From contig JACMZG010001908.1 in the NCBI GenBank assembly GCA_018340805.1, positions 40,376,984-40,440,983 of the forward strand: a stretch of 64,000 bases of DNA. Reading direction: 5' to 3'. Position 1 is the stretch's first letter; every line of letters begins with the position of its first letter. Positions 1 through 13,070 of this stretch are shown in pieces. Both the position numbers and the translations under genes were made by a program. The notes under the pieces are model-generated. The model ran no database searches. It saw only the letters and a program-made list of their open reading frames with translations, and was not told the DNA's origin. This stretch comes from Microvelia longipes. Its lineage: Eukaryota; Arthropoda; Insecta; Hemiptera; Veliidae.

Positions 1-244
1 GGAATCTCATCTTTAAAGGCGTGAACAAAGAACGAATTTTACTCTTAGAATAAAAAGCGCAAGTTACACCAACCTCTCTCCTTAAAATTTTACCAGATCC
101 TCACTTAGACCTTTGACATAGGGTAACTTACTATAACGAACAACTGGGTTGTCAGTATTAACGATTAGCACTGGTTTGTTCTGCGCAATATCAACATCAT
201 AACCCTAGACAAAGATTTGTCCCATAGACAATTAATTAACTCAA

Positions 245-419
<175 letters not shown>

Positions 420-423
<4 letters not shown>

Positions 424-2785
424 ATTTATTTGCTTAAACATAATGTTTTTACAAAGAAGTATCGCCTTACATAATGGTGCTAATATTTAACACATTTTTA
501 TAATAAAAATAAAGAAAAGTAAAGTCTTTGATTGAAAAAAAATATTAATAAAAATAAATTGTGGCAGGAAAAGAAAACATATCTTATAAAATATTGTTTT
601 TAAAGTGAAATTATAGTTAAAGAAAAGAATGTATATACTTAAAAAAATAAAAGAAAAAATATATCTGCTTTATAAAACATTTAGTTTGAATGAATAGCAA
701 AATAAGAATACTTAAATATAGTAGTGATTTTTAAATTTAGTTTCCCAGAACATGCCTCAGCTTAATCGCTTGAATAGTAAAAAAATAAACTCCATTGATG
801 GTAGATTCGTTTATATTGTAAAGTAAGTCTGTAAGGTTTTCTGAGCGTGAAGGTAAGATGTAATTCTGTCTGAGGTCGTTTGCCGCTGAGCATTCGAAAA
901 AAAAGTGGTGAAGTGAGTATATATATACGGTTCTTGAATTATACATTTAGAAATTCGCTCATATCGTGGCAGTATACCATTCACAAGAATAACAAGACAA
1001 GCTCTTTTGTTTCTTCTGTTAAGCGAAATTCCACTTTCATGATCTTCTTTTACAAATATTTTTGCCTTCCTTTTCACACCATTAACATATTGTAACATAT
1101 AATATGTTTTCTATTATAAATCTTTTAACCTTTCCTACGAATGATTTTTTTACCTTGCCCGTTTTGAGGATAGTTCTAATGACCTTGCTTGATTACCATT
1201 TAAAATAGATCCATTTTAAAGTCTTGTAAAATTGTTAAATTAAGGAGGAAATATAACTTATTTTATTTCCCATATGAATGAATGATCGGGTTTTATAACA
1301 ATGCAACGCAAGCAAGTTTTTTTATTTTTAAGATAAGTTAAACTATTTGAACCTAAATATTGTTCGGGAGATAACTTAATTATTCGACTGTTTTGTAAGA
1401 CACGTGACTGATTTCTGTAGCTTTTATTTATTGTTACTATAAATAAAGGGGTGTTTTTGATTTGGTTCTCACAGTGTAGGAGTAGCCAAGTCTTGTGCAT
1501 GTTGCACTAGTTTTTAAAGTTTTCATACTAAAACTTTTAAAATTGAACTAGTTGCAGAAGGGTGCAATGTTTGTGACATGCCCCTCCCCCTTCAACTCGA
1601 ATTAGAACTCGAGATACCCCCAACCATAAACCAAGGAAAAACCCTTTTACCTTTAGATTTTCAGAAAACCTTTGCAATTACTCTACACCTAATTTAATTC
1701 CCCACTCAATTTAACTTCCTATTTATTGACCCTTGAGGGAAAGAAAATTTTAGAGGTAAAAGTAAGATTTGCCAACCGTATTTATACAACTTTTAAGAAC
1801 AAGTTTATAAGAAAACGACATCTGTTTTTTTACCAAAATTATTTTCATTTGTCGAACTATTAAAATATACATGATAATTTCTCATCGAACATCTTAGATA
1901 TAATATGATTAAAGTCAGCAGAGAACACTATTTTTTTCTTCCACACCTTTACGAGTTAATATTATAACGGATAATATAGCCCAGCTCAGTAGGTATTAGG
2001 GGTGGGCAAGTACATCTAAGTCCTCCAGGACTTCTGAACAAGGATAGAGAGGCCTGAGCCATCTCTCTCTTCACCAACGACATACAATAACTTTAGAAAA
2101 GTCAAATATAGGCGCCAGGTTCTTTTTCAATATTAAATAGAGGGGGAGAAGAACCAACCCCAGGCACCAGATCCAGATTTGGGATTAAGGTTTACTTAAA
2201 ACTAAGTATACAAGAAAATACTCAAAATGTAGGTTAAATTAGGTAAAAACCCGGAATAAATGGTACTTTAATGACTTAAAAATGATACATTTATACTTAA
2301 GAGTTCAACTTAATGCTCTAACTCTTAACCATTTAGGCCTGTACTTAGGGACTAAATCAGTGATAAAATAATACCTTACTATTCTAAAACATGTTAAATA
2401 ATAAAATAATAATAAGATGCCTCCTGATTGGTGATTTACGCTTAAGCTTCTTGTAACTTGCACTTAATATAAGCCTATGACTCCTATACTGTGCCACAAA
2501 GCCATACTCAACTATCACTTAGTCTCAAGTGCCACAATTAATCCAGTACTAAAACCCTAAAAACAAATGAACAGTCACCATTAGGAAAAGACAATTCAAA
2601 GAATAAATTAAAAGAAACAATCTCGAAAAAAAATGAAACCCTAGCTTACCTTCAACGAAGGGCAACGGAAACTTTAGTAAAACATTTCAAATTAATAAAA
2701 GTGATGAAAACTCATATTTTGGATCCTCCAACGAAATAAAACCACTAAATGGGTAAATATTCACAACTAAATAACTAAAAAACTT
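420..2785. other. AT-rich stretch without recognisable gene
   Basis: No reading frame with a recognisable domain, no RNA gene and no clear repeat. A rough near-palindrome lies at about 1500-1557 (arms starting GTTGCACTAG and ending CTAGTTGC). Otherwise nothing is visible. Confidence 0.6.
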
Positions 2786-2787
2786 AA

Positions 2788-2824
2788 TTTCGGCCGGTGG
2801 CCGAAGCCACACCGCCGGCCGAAA
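2788..2824. repeat. GC-rich hairpin
   Basis: Arms TTTCGGCCGGTGG and CCGCCGGCCGAAA face each other around a loop of about 10 bases. This is a strongly GC-rich island inside very AT-rich DNA. Its function is unknown; it may be the tip of a degraded inverted-repeat element. Confidence 0.6.
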
Positions 2825-3175
2825 ACCACCAACCAAAAAAAAAACTAACCTCGCAGTGGCGTCCCAAAGGTTGCCACTACATTAACAATAAAAATTCCTA
2901 ACAAGCCTAATTAAAGAATTAAGAAACTTCCCTGAAACATTATGATAAGTAAATTAAAACCATGTTCAATCGATATAATATGAAAAGAAATTTACGAAAA
3001 TTATAAATATTTCAAGACATAATTTCGTAGACATATTAACGTTACAATATACAGAGTTTTGATTGTAAGAGTATTTTATGGAAGTGTAAATTTCTAGAAG
3101 GCCCTGTAACGACAACAGTAAATAATACACTCATAACCCGTAAATCAACTTACACTTAAGATACCTTTTACTTTT

Positions 3176-3365
3176 CCTCATTTATACCGTGGGTTGATAG
3201 GAAAAGTATAGTGTTTGCAAAAAAATTCGGAAAGAGGGATGACACAAGAATCATCTGTTTCAGGTGTCCTGAGTAGTTTTCTTAAAATTGTCTGCATGTG
3301 TGTGTGTGTGTGTGTTTATTATCATCGTAGCTCTGTGTAATAGGTTAACAGTAGCTTGAGGAAAC
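3176..3365 (+). repeat. 5S-like family, left-end fragment
   Basis: It aligns by eye with the left end of the full copy at 19790-20585. It begins CTCATTTATACCG, continues AAGTATAGTGTTTGC and TCTGTTTCAGG, then a (TG)n run and TATCATCGTAGCTC. The 5S-like half is missing here. Confidence 0.6.
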
Positions 3366-3438
3366 CCCCATTATAATTAATTCAAACCTGTTGAAACAAT
3401 GTAATTTAAGTTTCTGATTACCATGATGTTTTATTTTT

Positions 3439-3560
3439 TAGTCACTTAAAGTGTTCGTATCGACTACTACGGACTGGTTTTAATCCATTCAGCATTCCAA
3501 CAAACATAAATAATGACCTTTTCCCGGCAGAAAATGTTAATCCTTAATTTTACCAAATTT
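3439..3560 (+). repeat. single copy of the ~150-bp module
   Basis: Matches the tandem module at 13171-13690: AGTCACTTAAAGTGTTCGTA, then CGACT, GGACTGGTTTTA, ATTCAGC, and ACATAAATAATGACCTTT near the end. It is a dispersed, diverged monomer. Confidence 0.5.
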
Positions 3561-3569
3561 TGAAAAATG

Positions 3570-4810
3570 TTACTGTCAGGCAACTGAGTTTATGACGTCA
3601 CAACAACCTGTTACAACACTATTTTTTCGATATTCTATTCCGATTAATCCGCCACTTTGTCCGCTTTTTCTAAAATATGAATTGATTTTTAACCCAAAAC
3701 TATACAAAACTGAAGACTAATTATATATAGATACTAATGGAGACTAATATGGACACAAAATTTTATTGACGTCGTAACAAGCACAATTACACAAACGAAA
3801 CATATGCGTTAACTTTTGAAATGCAAGAACACACGTTCGTTCAATTGGATAAAATCGACTTTTTCATTAGAGCTTTTAATAAGCATGAATGAAATCTCCA
3901 AACCGAGCTAAACACAAGCCAATTTGGATTTCCGAACGATAAAAAGATTACAGTTTTCAATAGTTGATTAGTTAAGACAAAATGCGCCTGCAAAAAAATG
4001 AATAGAAAAATCTCGTGTCTGACTCGGTTAAATTGTCTGGAACATTGAACTTAAAGTTTACTTTTTTACCACTTTAAGATCCATTAGAAAAATTGGCTTG
4101 GAAGGTGTGTAATTACATGGAGGATGTTCTTATCTCGGCCGGAGAATAGAAGTTTAAAGGCTTTTTGGTAGCTTCTTAGTGATAATTCCTTACAGAGTTT
4201 CCTCGAGGAAGTAGCCTTACGATTATCCACTACCATTATCCCTTTAGTCCACTTATCCTTTCTTCTCTTTTAAAGTTTCTTGTATTATCTTTTCGACTCT
4301 GGATCGATCCTCTTTGACTTGGACCTCGTTTCCTCAACGTTTCCAATAGAATGAAACGTCTTTTTGTTGTAATATTTCTCCAGGGAAGCCATATTTACAA
4401 TGTCTTATCTGCTTTAACTCCAAGAGAAATGCTAAGTATAGCTATTTTGTTGAATATTATTGTCATTAAGTACAACAATAGAAATATTCCAAGTATAGTT
4501 TATCACGTGATATTTCAATCTTTCTAGTATTTATAGATTCACATCCCTTAAGAAAATTTCCAGATAAACCAAATTAAGTGAAGTTATTGTGTCCTATCTT
4601 TTATGTTCTTTATTAATTAAATCTTTACATTTTAGATTTGAAAAACACCTCTAGACTTTAAAAGTATACCAAAAATTTAAGGTAAAATTTCTTTTCATAA
4701 AATTTTTAAAAAAATATAAGTAATTTTTTTTCATTGTAGGTCAACTTTTCACGTTGGAGAGTTGCTTTACTAACAAAATAATTATTAAGAATATGTTAAT
4801 TCAACTTTAG
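3570..4810. other. no gene seen
   Basis: AT-rich unique-looking sequence. No domain-bearing frame, RNA gene or obvious repeat is visible. Confidence 0.55.
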
Positions 4811-4814
4811 TATA

Positions 4815-4859
4815 CACGTTGATCGGCACGATCAACGTGGCAACCGGCACGGTTGCCAC
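4815..4859. repeat. twin hairpins with identical loops
   Basis: Two perfect stems sit back to back. CACGTTGATC pairs with GATCAACGTG around the loop GGCAC, and GTGGCAACC pairs with GGTTGCCAC around the same loop GGCAC. The stems share the central GTG, so the right arm of the first runs into the left arm of the second. The 66-codon frame over it has no recognisable product. Confidence 0.75.
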
Positions 4860-5019
4860 ACATGAGCAGGAAGGTTCTAAATGGGTATATTATTATTATT
4901 ATATTTTTTGGCAAAATCACCTCTCGGTGGTTTTTATGGTTTGGCAGTGGGCCATTTATTTAGCAATTTATCTTGACCAAGGAGACATCCACTTTATTTT
5001 GATCGTTCTTTGGTCTTGA

Positions 5020-6420
5020 AAAATCACGAAATATGCATATATATTTCATACACACACACACATACATGTGTGTAAAGTTTAGCGAAACGTAATTTGTTCA
5101 TGAAGCTCGATCCCTGGTTAGAGCTTGACAATTACTAATTTTAGGATATGATCTCATAATAGACTTCGCAAAATCACACTTATAAATTAGTGTGCTTTTG
5201 GCAGTTCTTATGACTTCATGCTAAATAAAAAAACCCATACAAAACATTAACTCGCATTTTAAGTAAATATTTAAAATATGTCTTTGTTTTGGAAAACGAT
5301 TTTATCTATAAGTTACCCGATTTCTTTTTGTTTTTCAGCAATAGTCACTATAGGGAGCTTAGGATTCTAATGAATTAACTTTTTAAACCTTTAACGCACA
5401 TTAGTTTTTTAAGAACCATTAAAATTATTTACAGTACATTAATTAAAATATTTTTTATGATTTTTGAAAGAGTAAGTGAAGAAATCTTTTCCCATAAACA
5501 CTTTCTCTATTATCCATTTCGCTTTCATTATATTAGTCCAGTCAGACGTAATGTAACTAATTTTTTAAGAGTTAATTTTTTTGGTGGGTGACCTTATGCC
5601 ATTAAATGGTAAACATGTGGTGTAGGTAGAATGGTTTCCTATTATACCACAAAGGGTTCTTGAGCGTTGCTATGAATGAACATAGCAGATAAAGTTGATC
5701 CCCTTTAGGGTAGGTCCTGCTGCAGGCGCCCGAAGCGTGTCAGTCAACGCGTGTCTCCTTTGTTATCCCTTCAATTGAAATATTTGCAATGCTCTCGTTT
5801 ATAATCAAACGATGTTACTGTTCTGAAATTTTCCAGTAGGAACAACTACTCCGGAATATTCCCTTAGGAAAGTTGATGAGAAAAGGAAATATTTGATGTC
5901 TTTATTTTCACGGTCGCCCTTTAAAGATAGTAAACAGACAATACGATTTTAAGGAAATCCCTCATGACCTATATTCTCTCCGCAGTTATAAAACGCAAGA
6001 ACTAATGTAGAAATAGGATGTTATATAAGTAATTTGTTGTAGTATTTATAAAAGGCGTTATTATTTTCGATATAGTGCAATAAGTATATTTCATGTTGGC
6101 ATTTGTGTAATATTGGAGCATACAGCCATACATAATTTTAATAATATATTATAATATTTATTATTATATATTATATAATAATATATAACGAATGTATAGA
6201 GATACTCGTAGATACGAAGTTGCTAAATACTCGTATGCATAAAGTATAATTGTAAAAATAAGTTGAAATGAATTTAATTTTGCCGTGTTCTGTTATGGTT
6301 TGTTTTTTAAAGAGTAAAATTTAAAATAGAAAAATAGATAATATCTCTTTTAACCGAGATTTTTAATTACATTCATTATAAATTGACGATCGATACATGC
6401 ACACATACATACATACACAC
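5020..6420. other. no gene seen; small CA/TA repeats
   Basis: Includes a short (CA)n at about 5053-5070, an AT-only inverted stretch at about 6130-6190 and a CA-rich run just before the next microsatellite. No coding or RNA gene recognised. Confidence 0.55.
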
Positions 6421-6430
6421 ACATATATAT

Positions 6431-6500
<70 letters not shown>
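6420..6500. repeat. (TA)n microsatellite
   Basis: A TA dinucleotide run with two TTA slips, preceded by a (CA)n/(ACAT)n run. Confidence 0.95.
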
Positions 6501-6501
<1 letters not shown>

Positions 6502-7700
6502 TTATTTATTTATCTAACTTTTAAATTTTAAGAATTTATTTAAATGAATCCTACAGATTCTTTCAACTTTGAATATAAAAAAACTAAATTATAAGATAAT
6601 TGTTTTATCTCTTATATTTTCTTAAAAACATGTTATGGAATATATTTTATAAAAACTATTTTCTTTGGACTAGTGATGTATTTGGCTAGAAAATCTATTT
6701 AGTTATTTGAGTTTTGTATCAATAATCAGGGTTCAATATTCACTCTCTAAATATGAATATAGGAATATTGTATTGTATTCTATAAAGAAATTAATCATAA
6801 AAAGGAAGAGTTACGTCATGATATTCATTATATAAACACTAATCTAAACAGGAATAATCAATCTTTCTAGTTAGAAATAGAAAGGTTCAGTTATAGGGTC
6901 CTGTGGTGAGTCAGCTAGGGTCTCTTAGGGTTTCAGTCAAATCAGCCTTAACTTCCAATTTCCCAGTCCAACCCTAACTTAATGTAACTTCTGCTAGTAT
7001 AACGACTTGAACAAAAAACCTCTCCCTCTTTTTAATGGTTATTTTAGCGAAAAAGAAACTAATCCTTTTGGAATATGGAATTCGGTGTAACCTTATGTGA
7101 TCCCTTCATCGATTTTCAGGACAGAGGTCTTAAACTGTAATCCTTAAGACCGCACACGTCGAGCTTATTGGAAACTTTAAGCTGAGTCAGTAAAAGGGAT
7201 TCTTTTGTCATAAAAACGATGACTCAACGTCTCTAAATACCTTAACTAACCATTGTTTTCTTATGGAAAACCATGATTGACGGGCATCTTAATTAAGTAG
7301 ATACCAATCCTACATAGTTCCTAATGGAAATATTTTTAAGCCCTTCAAGAATACACGTATTCCTTATCTCTAGAAGGGTGTAATTGTTTTGATCGTTATT
7401 GTTAGATTGACATCAAGGAGGTGACCAAGGGAATAAAGAAAATAAATAAAAACTATTTCAAATATGCCTGTTATTATTTTGACAGCTACAGGAGAAGCAA
7501 GTTGCTGAGCGTCTATACAAACAGGGTATATCCGTTTCTAAGGAAGTGTAATAACAGCGGAAGATACTGTAAAAGAGATTAAAAGGTCTGAGGCGTTTAA
7601 AGGATGGGGTTTCAATTTTTTAAATCTATGTGCTTCATGATTTAAACTAGACGGTCGACCCTCTATGGGATTCAAACAATTTTTAGCTGAGTTATAAAAC
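6500..7700. other. no gene seen
   Basis: AT-rich sequence without a recognisable reading frame or repeat. Confidence 0.5.
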
Positions 7701-8190
7701 TGGTAATTGCCTTCCTACAGGGCCTCAAATCTTGAAATGCCAAAACCCAAAGCCCTAACTTACGTACATAACCAGAGGCATTTGGCTGCTGCGAGGAAGC
7801 GCGTCTCTCTGTTGCCGCTATTTCGGCCACATGGTTGTTGTCCTATATTAGTTTGTCATATTACTAGTTTATATTATTGCCACGATATAAGCGAATTTTT
7901 AAATGCATTTGTCAGAAAACGAGATTTGTTTACATTATAAGTCAATCGATAATATTAATGCTGATAATAAATTTTAAACTTCATATATGTGTTAACCATT
8001 CACATAGTTGTACATGTGTATCAAATTTTAACCCGATCAGACAACTTTCTGAAGTTTTGTGATTTTTTAATTTTTTGCTGAGTCATCATTGGGGCTCAAT
8101 GACGTTATATTAATTAACAAAAGGAGCCGGGAAATTAACAACTTCGATTTTTTCACCAAGTTTCATTTCGATCTAAGGAAGCGTATTCGT
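7700..8190. repeat. composite dispersed repeat
   Basis: Two dispersed modules overlap. The first (about 7790-7950) shares CGGCCACATGG, TTGTCCTATA, GTCATATTA, GCCACGATATAAGC and TTTGTCAGAAAACG with 25560-25720 and 52196-52290. The second (about 7960-8190, minus orientation) shares GATCGAAATGAAACTTGGT, TTAATTTCCC and the TTATCAGCATTA word with 41060-41240 and with the 5S-like family. The short frames here (77 and 61 codons) are passengers. Confidence 0.6.
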
Positions 8191-8199
8191 AAATAATTA

Positions 8200-9895
8200 T
8201 AATATTATGCATGCATCCATCAATATTTATAATTTTTTTAACCAGTTACCTAGCTCACGGGGAATTTTTAGAATCTGCCACAAACTAATTTTCTAAACAT
8301 TCAATCCTTTAGAATGTGATTAGTCAGATTAACTGATTTTTATCAATAAAAAAATATATTTATGAAATAAATATAAGACCATATAATTTATGTAAAACGT
8401 TTAAACATTTGCCTTAAATATTGAACTTCTTTTGAAAATGAAGGCCTTTTCATAGCCCCTATCAACAGTCAGTGCTGCCAAATTTAAGAATTTACTACAG
8501 CTGTCTATTCGTACAATTTTTACAGTTCATGACCGACCTCTAGTGAGTGTTAGTAAAATAAAATATCATTTCTTAAAAGCATGACATGATACTAAAACAT
8601 GCATTTTTGCCATAACACGTCACATGCATAACATATTTTTTAGAATCTCGCAATAACCCTGGTTTAAATATAATGACCTAACATAAAATAACTATTGCAC
8701 AAATTTCATTCCTATACTGAAACTTATGGTTTAAAATAGCTCTAAGGCACAACGGTTATGTTTCTTTCAAGATTGCATCCGAAACTAATTTTAGTTTAAT
8801 CGTTTTTTTAACACAACCTTTTAAGTTTAAACGAAATGAAATTTTGTATGTCGTATAATAAAATTGACTTATTTAAAATTTAATTGTTTACAGTTCGAAA
8901 TTTAGTTTGTTATTATTTTTTATTAGAGTAAACCTGCTAAAATATTTGAAAAATGAATAAATTTTTAAATAAATTCTGCTGAGCGTTGTTTTTTTTAGTA
9001 AATTGAGTATATGCAGTTTAAGAGTAAGTAAAGAACTATATTTACTTTGCTAATTTTAAAATACTTGTATTATAATGCTGAAGTTAATGCAGCTAAAGTA
9101 ATTTATATGACGTGTAAGTAATCTATTTTCGAATAGGTTAAGAATTATTTTCTTCTATAGTTATTCTTTGTTGCGTCATATTCATTTATATGCACAGTCA
9201 TAAAACAGTTTTGATAAACATTTTCAAATAAAAAAAAAACATGTTAATAATGTCTTAAATGTCATAAAACGATGGGGTTTTTTATTTAAGTGTTTTAATT
9301 GTATGAACTAAGAATTAATAAATATATACACACTAATATTATTTGGTATGTGATTCCTCACAGAGTACTGTAAACCACATGAGAATAATTAGGGGAGGTA
9401 TTTTAATAGATTAGGAGTTTAAAAGAACTTAGCGAATAGTATGAACATATGCATTTTTTTACTCTATTACTTAATATACACTAACTTAATACATCTTCAT
9501 AAATATAATAAAAATCCGTTAACTTTCTTAACGCGTGGGTGCGAAAATTACTTGCTCACGTTAATACTAGAAGTGGTTGAATATAATTTGATATTTCTGG
9601 TTATTACACGGTAAAATTAGATGATTAAGTGTAATGAAGCTAAGGAAGAAGCTAAGGTCATTTATCGCTTATTCTTTTGGTATTCTCTTCAATGCCGACT
9701 TGCATTGTACGGAACACAATTTTATTTTTACGTAAAGGTAAAAATAATTTTCTTGAAACAGAAAACTTTCTGTATTTCATCACAAAGCAAGGGAAGGTAA
9801 TTAAGGCTCTCCTATATAGAATCGTCTAAATGCACTCGACTTTATGCGTGTTAATAATTATATCACTACTATATAAACCTTCATCTCTAGAAAAT
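8200..9895. other. no gene seen
   Basis: Very AT-rich; nothing recognisable. Confidence 0.5.
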
Positions 9896-9899
9896 AACC

Positions 9900-10195
9900 T
9901 ATAACAAATGTGGATAACTTAAAATAACTAACAAATGTGATAACTTAAAATAAACTAAAACTGTGGATAACTTAAAATAAACTAACAATGTGGATAACTT
10001 AAAATAAACTAACAACTGTGGATAACTTAAAATAAACTAACAACTGTGGATAACTTAAAATAAACTAACAAATGTTGATAACTTAAAATAAACTAACAAA
10101 TTTTGATAACCTTAAAATTAACAAAATAAATAAACTAACAAATGTAGATAACTTAAAATAAACTAACAAATGTGGATAACTTAAAATAAACTAAT
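9900..10195 (+). repeat. ~27-bp minisatellite
   Basis: About eleven head-to-tail copies of a unit close to GTGGATAACTTAAAATAAAC followed by TAACAAAT. Copies differ by single bases and one short insertion near 10110. Confidence 0.95.
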
Positions 10196-10470
10196 TACTT
10201 TAACGTGTTTTACTATTAATTTGGAATCCTGTGTTTTAGGGAAAGTTAAACTTTTCCATCCAGGTGTTGCCATTTTAGTATTAATATCGTCATAACAGAA
10301 AATAAATAATTATAATGTTAAAAAAAAGGATTTGAAAATGGAAGAATCAGCTACCGTCGATATACATGCTGTTGGTATGAATATCCATTTATCCATGTAC
10401 CGGTTTCGGCTTCACACCACTAGAGTTCTCGACTAATAAGAATATAGTCGAAATACAGTGAATTTTTTAT

Positions 10471-10534
10471 AGTCTCAATGAGCACGACGAGCCATCTAAA
10501 GATACAAGTTTTCAACGTCGTGCTCATTAAGACT
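10471..10534. repeat. inverted repeat, ~20-bp arms
   Basis: Left arm TAGTCTCAATGAGCACGACG, right arm CGTCGTGCTCATTAAGACTA, loop of about 24 bases. One mismatch in the arms. Possibly a small MITE or a remnant of one. Confidence 0.7.
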
Positions 10535-10539
10535 AGAAG

Positions 10540-11350
10540 TTATTTACTGATATAACTTTTTTAATTGAGAGCTTGAGTGTTCGCCAGCTGATGATGGCGT
10601 TATTAATACCCAAATGCAAGTATCGACGGAAACTGATTTCTTAATTGCTTCTTTAACTTGCGGTAAATTTAACCTCTTTAATTTAATTCGAAGATTATTC
10701 AATCTACATGATGCCTATTGTTAAATAGGCGACAAATAGCATTCAGACGAGACCTTATTGTATTAATCTTTAGATTTAGCAGCTCCTTCTCCAAATTCGT
10801 TTAGATTTAACAGTCGTGTATAGCTTCTTACACTTTAAAAGTCCTAAAACCATCTGAAGGATTCTAGTGACTCAAAAGCTGAATAATCCTTTACAGAAAA
10901 GCAGCCCATACGCTGTAAGCATTGCGTTCTCTTCAGTTGCATCATTTTGTCTATAGTGGCCCTAATCAGTCCAAAAAGAACATTAAAAAGACATTAAGAT
11001 GATGGCTTCTGACTTGATACAAGTTCTATCCCACCTAAACCTTATTTGGTAAATATTAACTTCGTAACTTATCTTGCACTCAGTGAAAATTTAGTTCGTA
11101 ATAAATACTTGACTTTATTTCCGTCACTAATAATTTTAAACTTTGTTTATATGATTGCTTGGATATTTGTGGAAATTGAAAAGTCGGTCAATATAGTAAA
11201 CATATCTAATTTGTGAGTTTTATTTTTAAAACAAAATAAAATGACTCTAAAATTAATTGTTAGCCAAATGTTGTTTTTCCAGAAAGAACCACAACGGATA
11301 GCTAACTTAACTTAGTAACGACTGATTGAAGTTAATCTTTTGTAGTAAAA
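10540..11350. other. no gene seen
   Basis: AT-rich, nothing recognisable. Confidence 0.5.
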
Positions 11351-11354
11351 TAAT

Positions 11355-11400
11355 ATCCCATTAGCAAATTTTATTCCCAAAAGAAATTCGCTAAAAAGTA
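11355..11400 (+). repeat. dispersed hairpin TAGCRAATTT...AAATTCGCTA
   Basis: Shares ATCCCATTAGCAAATTTT and AAGAAATTCGCTAAAAA with copies at 13805-13855, 22040-22100 and, reversed, about 63090-63135. The arms fold on themselves. At 22 kb the same word is the tail of a SINE-like unit. Confidence 0.6.
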
Positions 11401-11616
11401 AGATAATAGGAACATTGTACAGTGAAATAATGAACACAACCTGAGAGCTCTGGTAAATGAGATATTAGCGCGTTAGTCTTAGATTTTTTAACCAGCTAAA
11501 AGAATACAAAAACTGACTATTTAAAAAAAAACTAACTAAAAACTAATTTCTATTTAAATATAGAAGTAATGTTTAATTTAAGTGTGTAAGATGTTAGGAA
11601 TATGGCTAGTTAGACT

Positions 11617-11643
11617 TATTGACAAACAGTCTGTTTGTCAATA
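11617..11643. repeat. 13-bp perfect inverted repeat
   Basis: TATTGACAAACAG and CTGTTTGTCAATA are exact reverse complements separated by a single base. Confidence 0.8.
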
Positions 11644-12376
11644 GTTATTAAATTTATTTTAGTTTATAACTTATAATTTTTCGAGAGAAAGAGAGAGGGT
11701 TAAACCTTTGTAAGTTCAGAAGCTATTGTGTGCCTAACAATTAGCTAACAGTCGCTCAAGGGATTTATCGTTTACCGGATATCCCGGGGCTAGAAAATTA
11801 TAATCATTCTATTTGTGGTAGACGCAGGGGTTTATTATTGAATTATACACTTATAGATAGCCCTGAGGCAATGGGATGACGTTTGTTTATTTTTTATTAA
11901 GAAATACAGATGCAGTAAGGACCGGTTTCGGATGTTGATTCCCTAGAGTGAAGCACCATACTTATAATTGGGGCATTCTGAAATTTTTCTGCGAGACATG
12001 TGTGTTTGCTCTTGCACCCTCATCTAGACACATCTGCGTCAGAAATGACTGCTCCTAGAGGATCACCCTTTTCATAAAAACCACCTGGTTCTGCACTGGT
12101 TCCAAAGCTCTGACACTGTCCAACCATCCCCTCAAAAAAATCTTTGTTTCTCGAAAAACTTGTGAACAAACGGCAATTTAATTAGACTGACATAAGGCTG
12201 CAAACATTTCGAATTACAAAAGATCCATTTCCTCCCTTTAAGTCATTGATACACTAATGTCTATATCTTTTGATTTGACCCCAATTTTGAAACATCGATA
12301 TGCCATAATGGATTTTATTGTTTGCTTATATTTTTTAGTTGGTAGGGTGTAATTGATCGTAATTGTACATTTATTT

Positions 12377-12430
12377 GTTTATTTTTAGCTTTGATTGCTT
12401 TTATGTAAGCAATTAAAGCTAAAAATAAAT
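12377..12430. repeat. inverted repeat, ~24-bp arms
   Basis: Arms containing TTTTTAGCTTTGATTGCTT and AAGCAATTAAAGCTAAAAA around a 6-base loop, with about one or two mismatches. An adjacent smaller A/T hairpin lies near 12450-12475. Confidence 0.75.
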
Positions 12431-12589
12431 ATCTTATTATTTTGATTTTTTTTTCTTATATAAAGAAAAAAAAGTGTAATGTTAAAATATTAAAATGTGA
12501 GGATATTTCATTTTTTACGAAAAATTTGATGCGGGGATTTCATTTGAATTAAGTTTTAAGTATTACGTGTTATTAAGGCTGTTTTATGT

Positions 12590-12850
12590 TTTTTAAGGTC
12601 TCCAAAGTGGTTTTCACAAAGTTGTCAGTCCGTATGTGTGTGTCTGATATTATCGTAGCTCCTAGCGTAGAAAGTTGAACCTTCAAAAAATCATTCTTTA
12701 AATCTAGCTATACTATTCAACTCAATATCGGTAAAATGTTGTGCTATCCGTAAAATATTTTCTTTATGACGTCAGTAACCGGCAATGAAAAAATTAGAGG
12801 AAAAATGTTGAGACCAACATTTGTTGGTCTTACACCAACAAAATTAATAA
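12590..12850 (+). repeat. 5S-like family, middle/left fragment
   Basis: Aligns with 19905-20150: GTGGTTTTCACAAAGTTGTC, the GT-rich word, TATCGTAGCTCCTAG, TAAAATATTTTCTTTATGAC and GTCAGTAACCGGCAAT. Both ends are missing. Confidence 0.55.
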
Positions 12851-12984
12851 TTAATAAATATAATTATAAGTTATATCACATTATTAGCATTAGTTCTATT
12901 TTTATCGGATTTCTTGTATTCGTTGATTAAAAATTAATAATAAATAATAAATCTTTATATTGTATTAAACTTATATATTGTAAA

Positions 12985-13070
12985 AAAAACGATTGTCCCT
13001 ACCAGGATCCGAACCCAGGTACCCTGACTTGGAGTGCACTTATCGACTTCGTACCACTCTCATTCAACTC
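12985..13070 (-). repeat. tRNA-like B-box segment (SINE-type)
   Basis: On the minus strand this reads CAGGGTACCTGGGTTCGGAT followed by CCTGGTAGGGAC; the B box is GGTTCGGATCC. Equivalent segments lie at about 21460, 21610 (minus) and 63340-63425 (plus), all followed by A-rich spacers. I cannot fold it into a complete cloverleaf, so it is not called a tRNA gene. Confidence 0.55.

Noticed and set aside
4819..5019. 66-codon frame
   Set aside because: Starts inside the twin hairpin and codes a Tyr run from (TAT)n; no family resemblance.
9900..10195. CRISPR-like array
   Set aside because: Units are directly abutting with no unique spacers, and the window is eukaryotic; the same applies to the arrays at 16.9, 23.2 and 52.9 kb.
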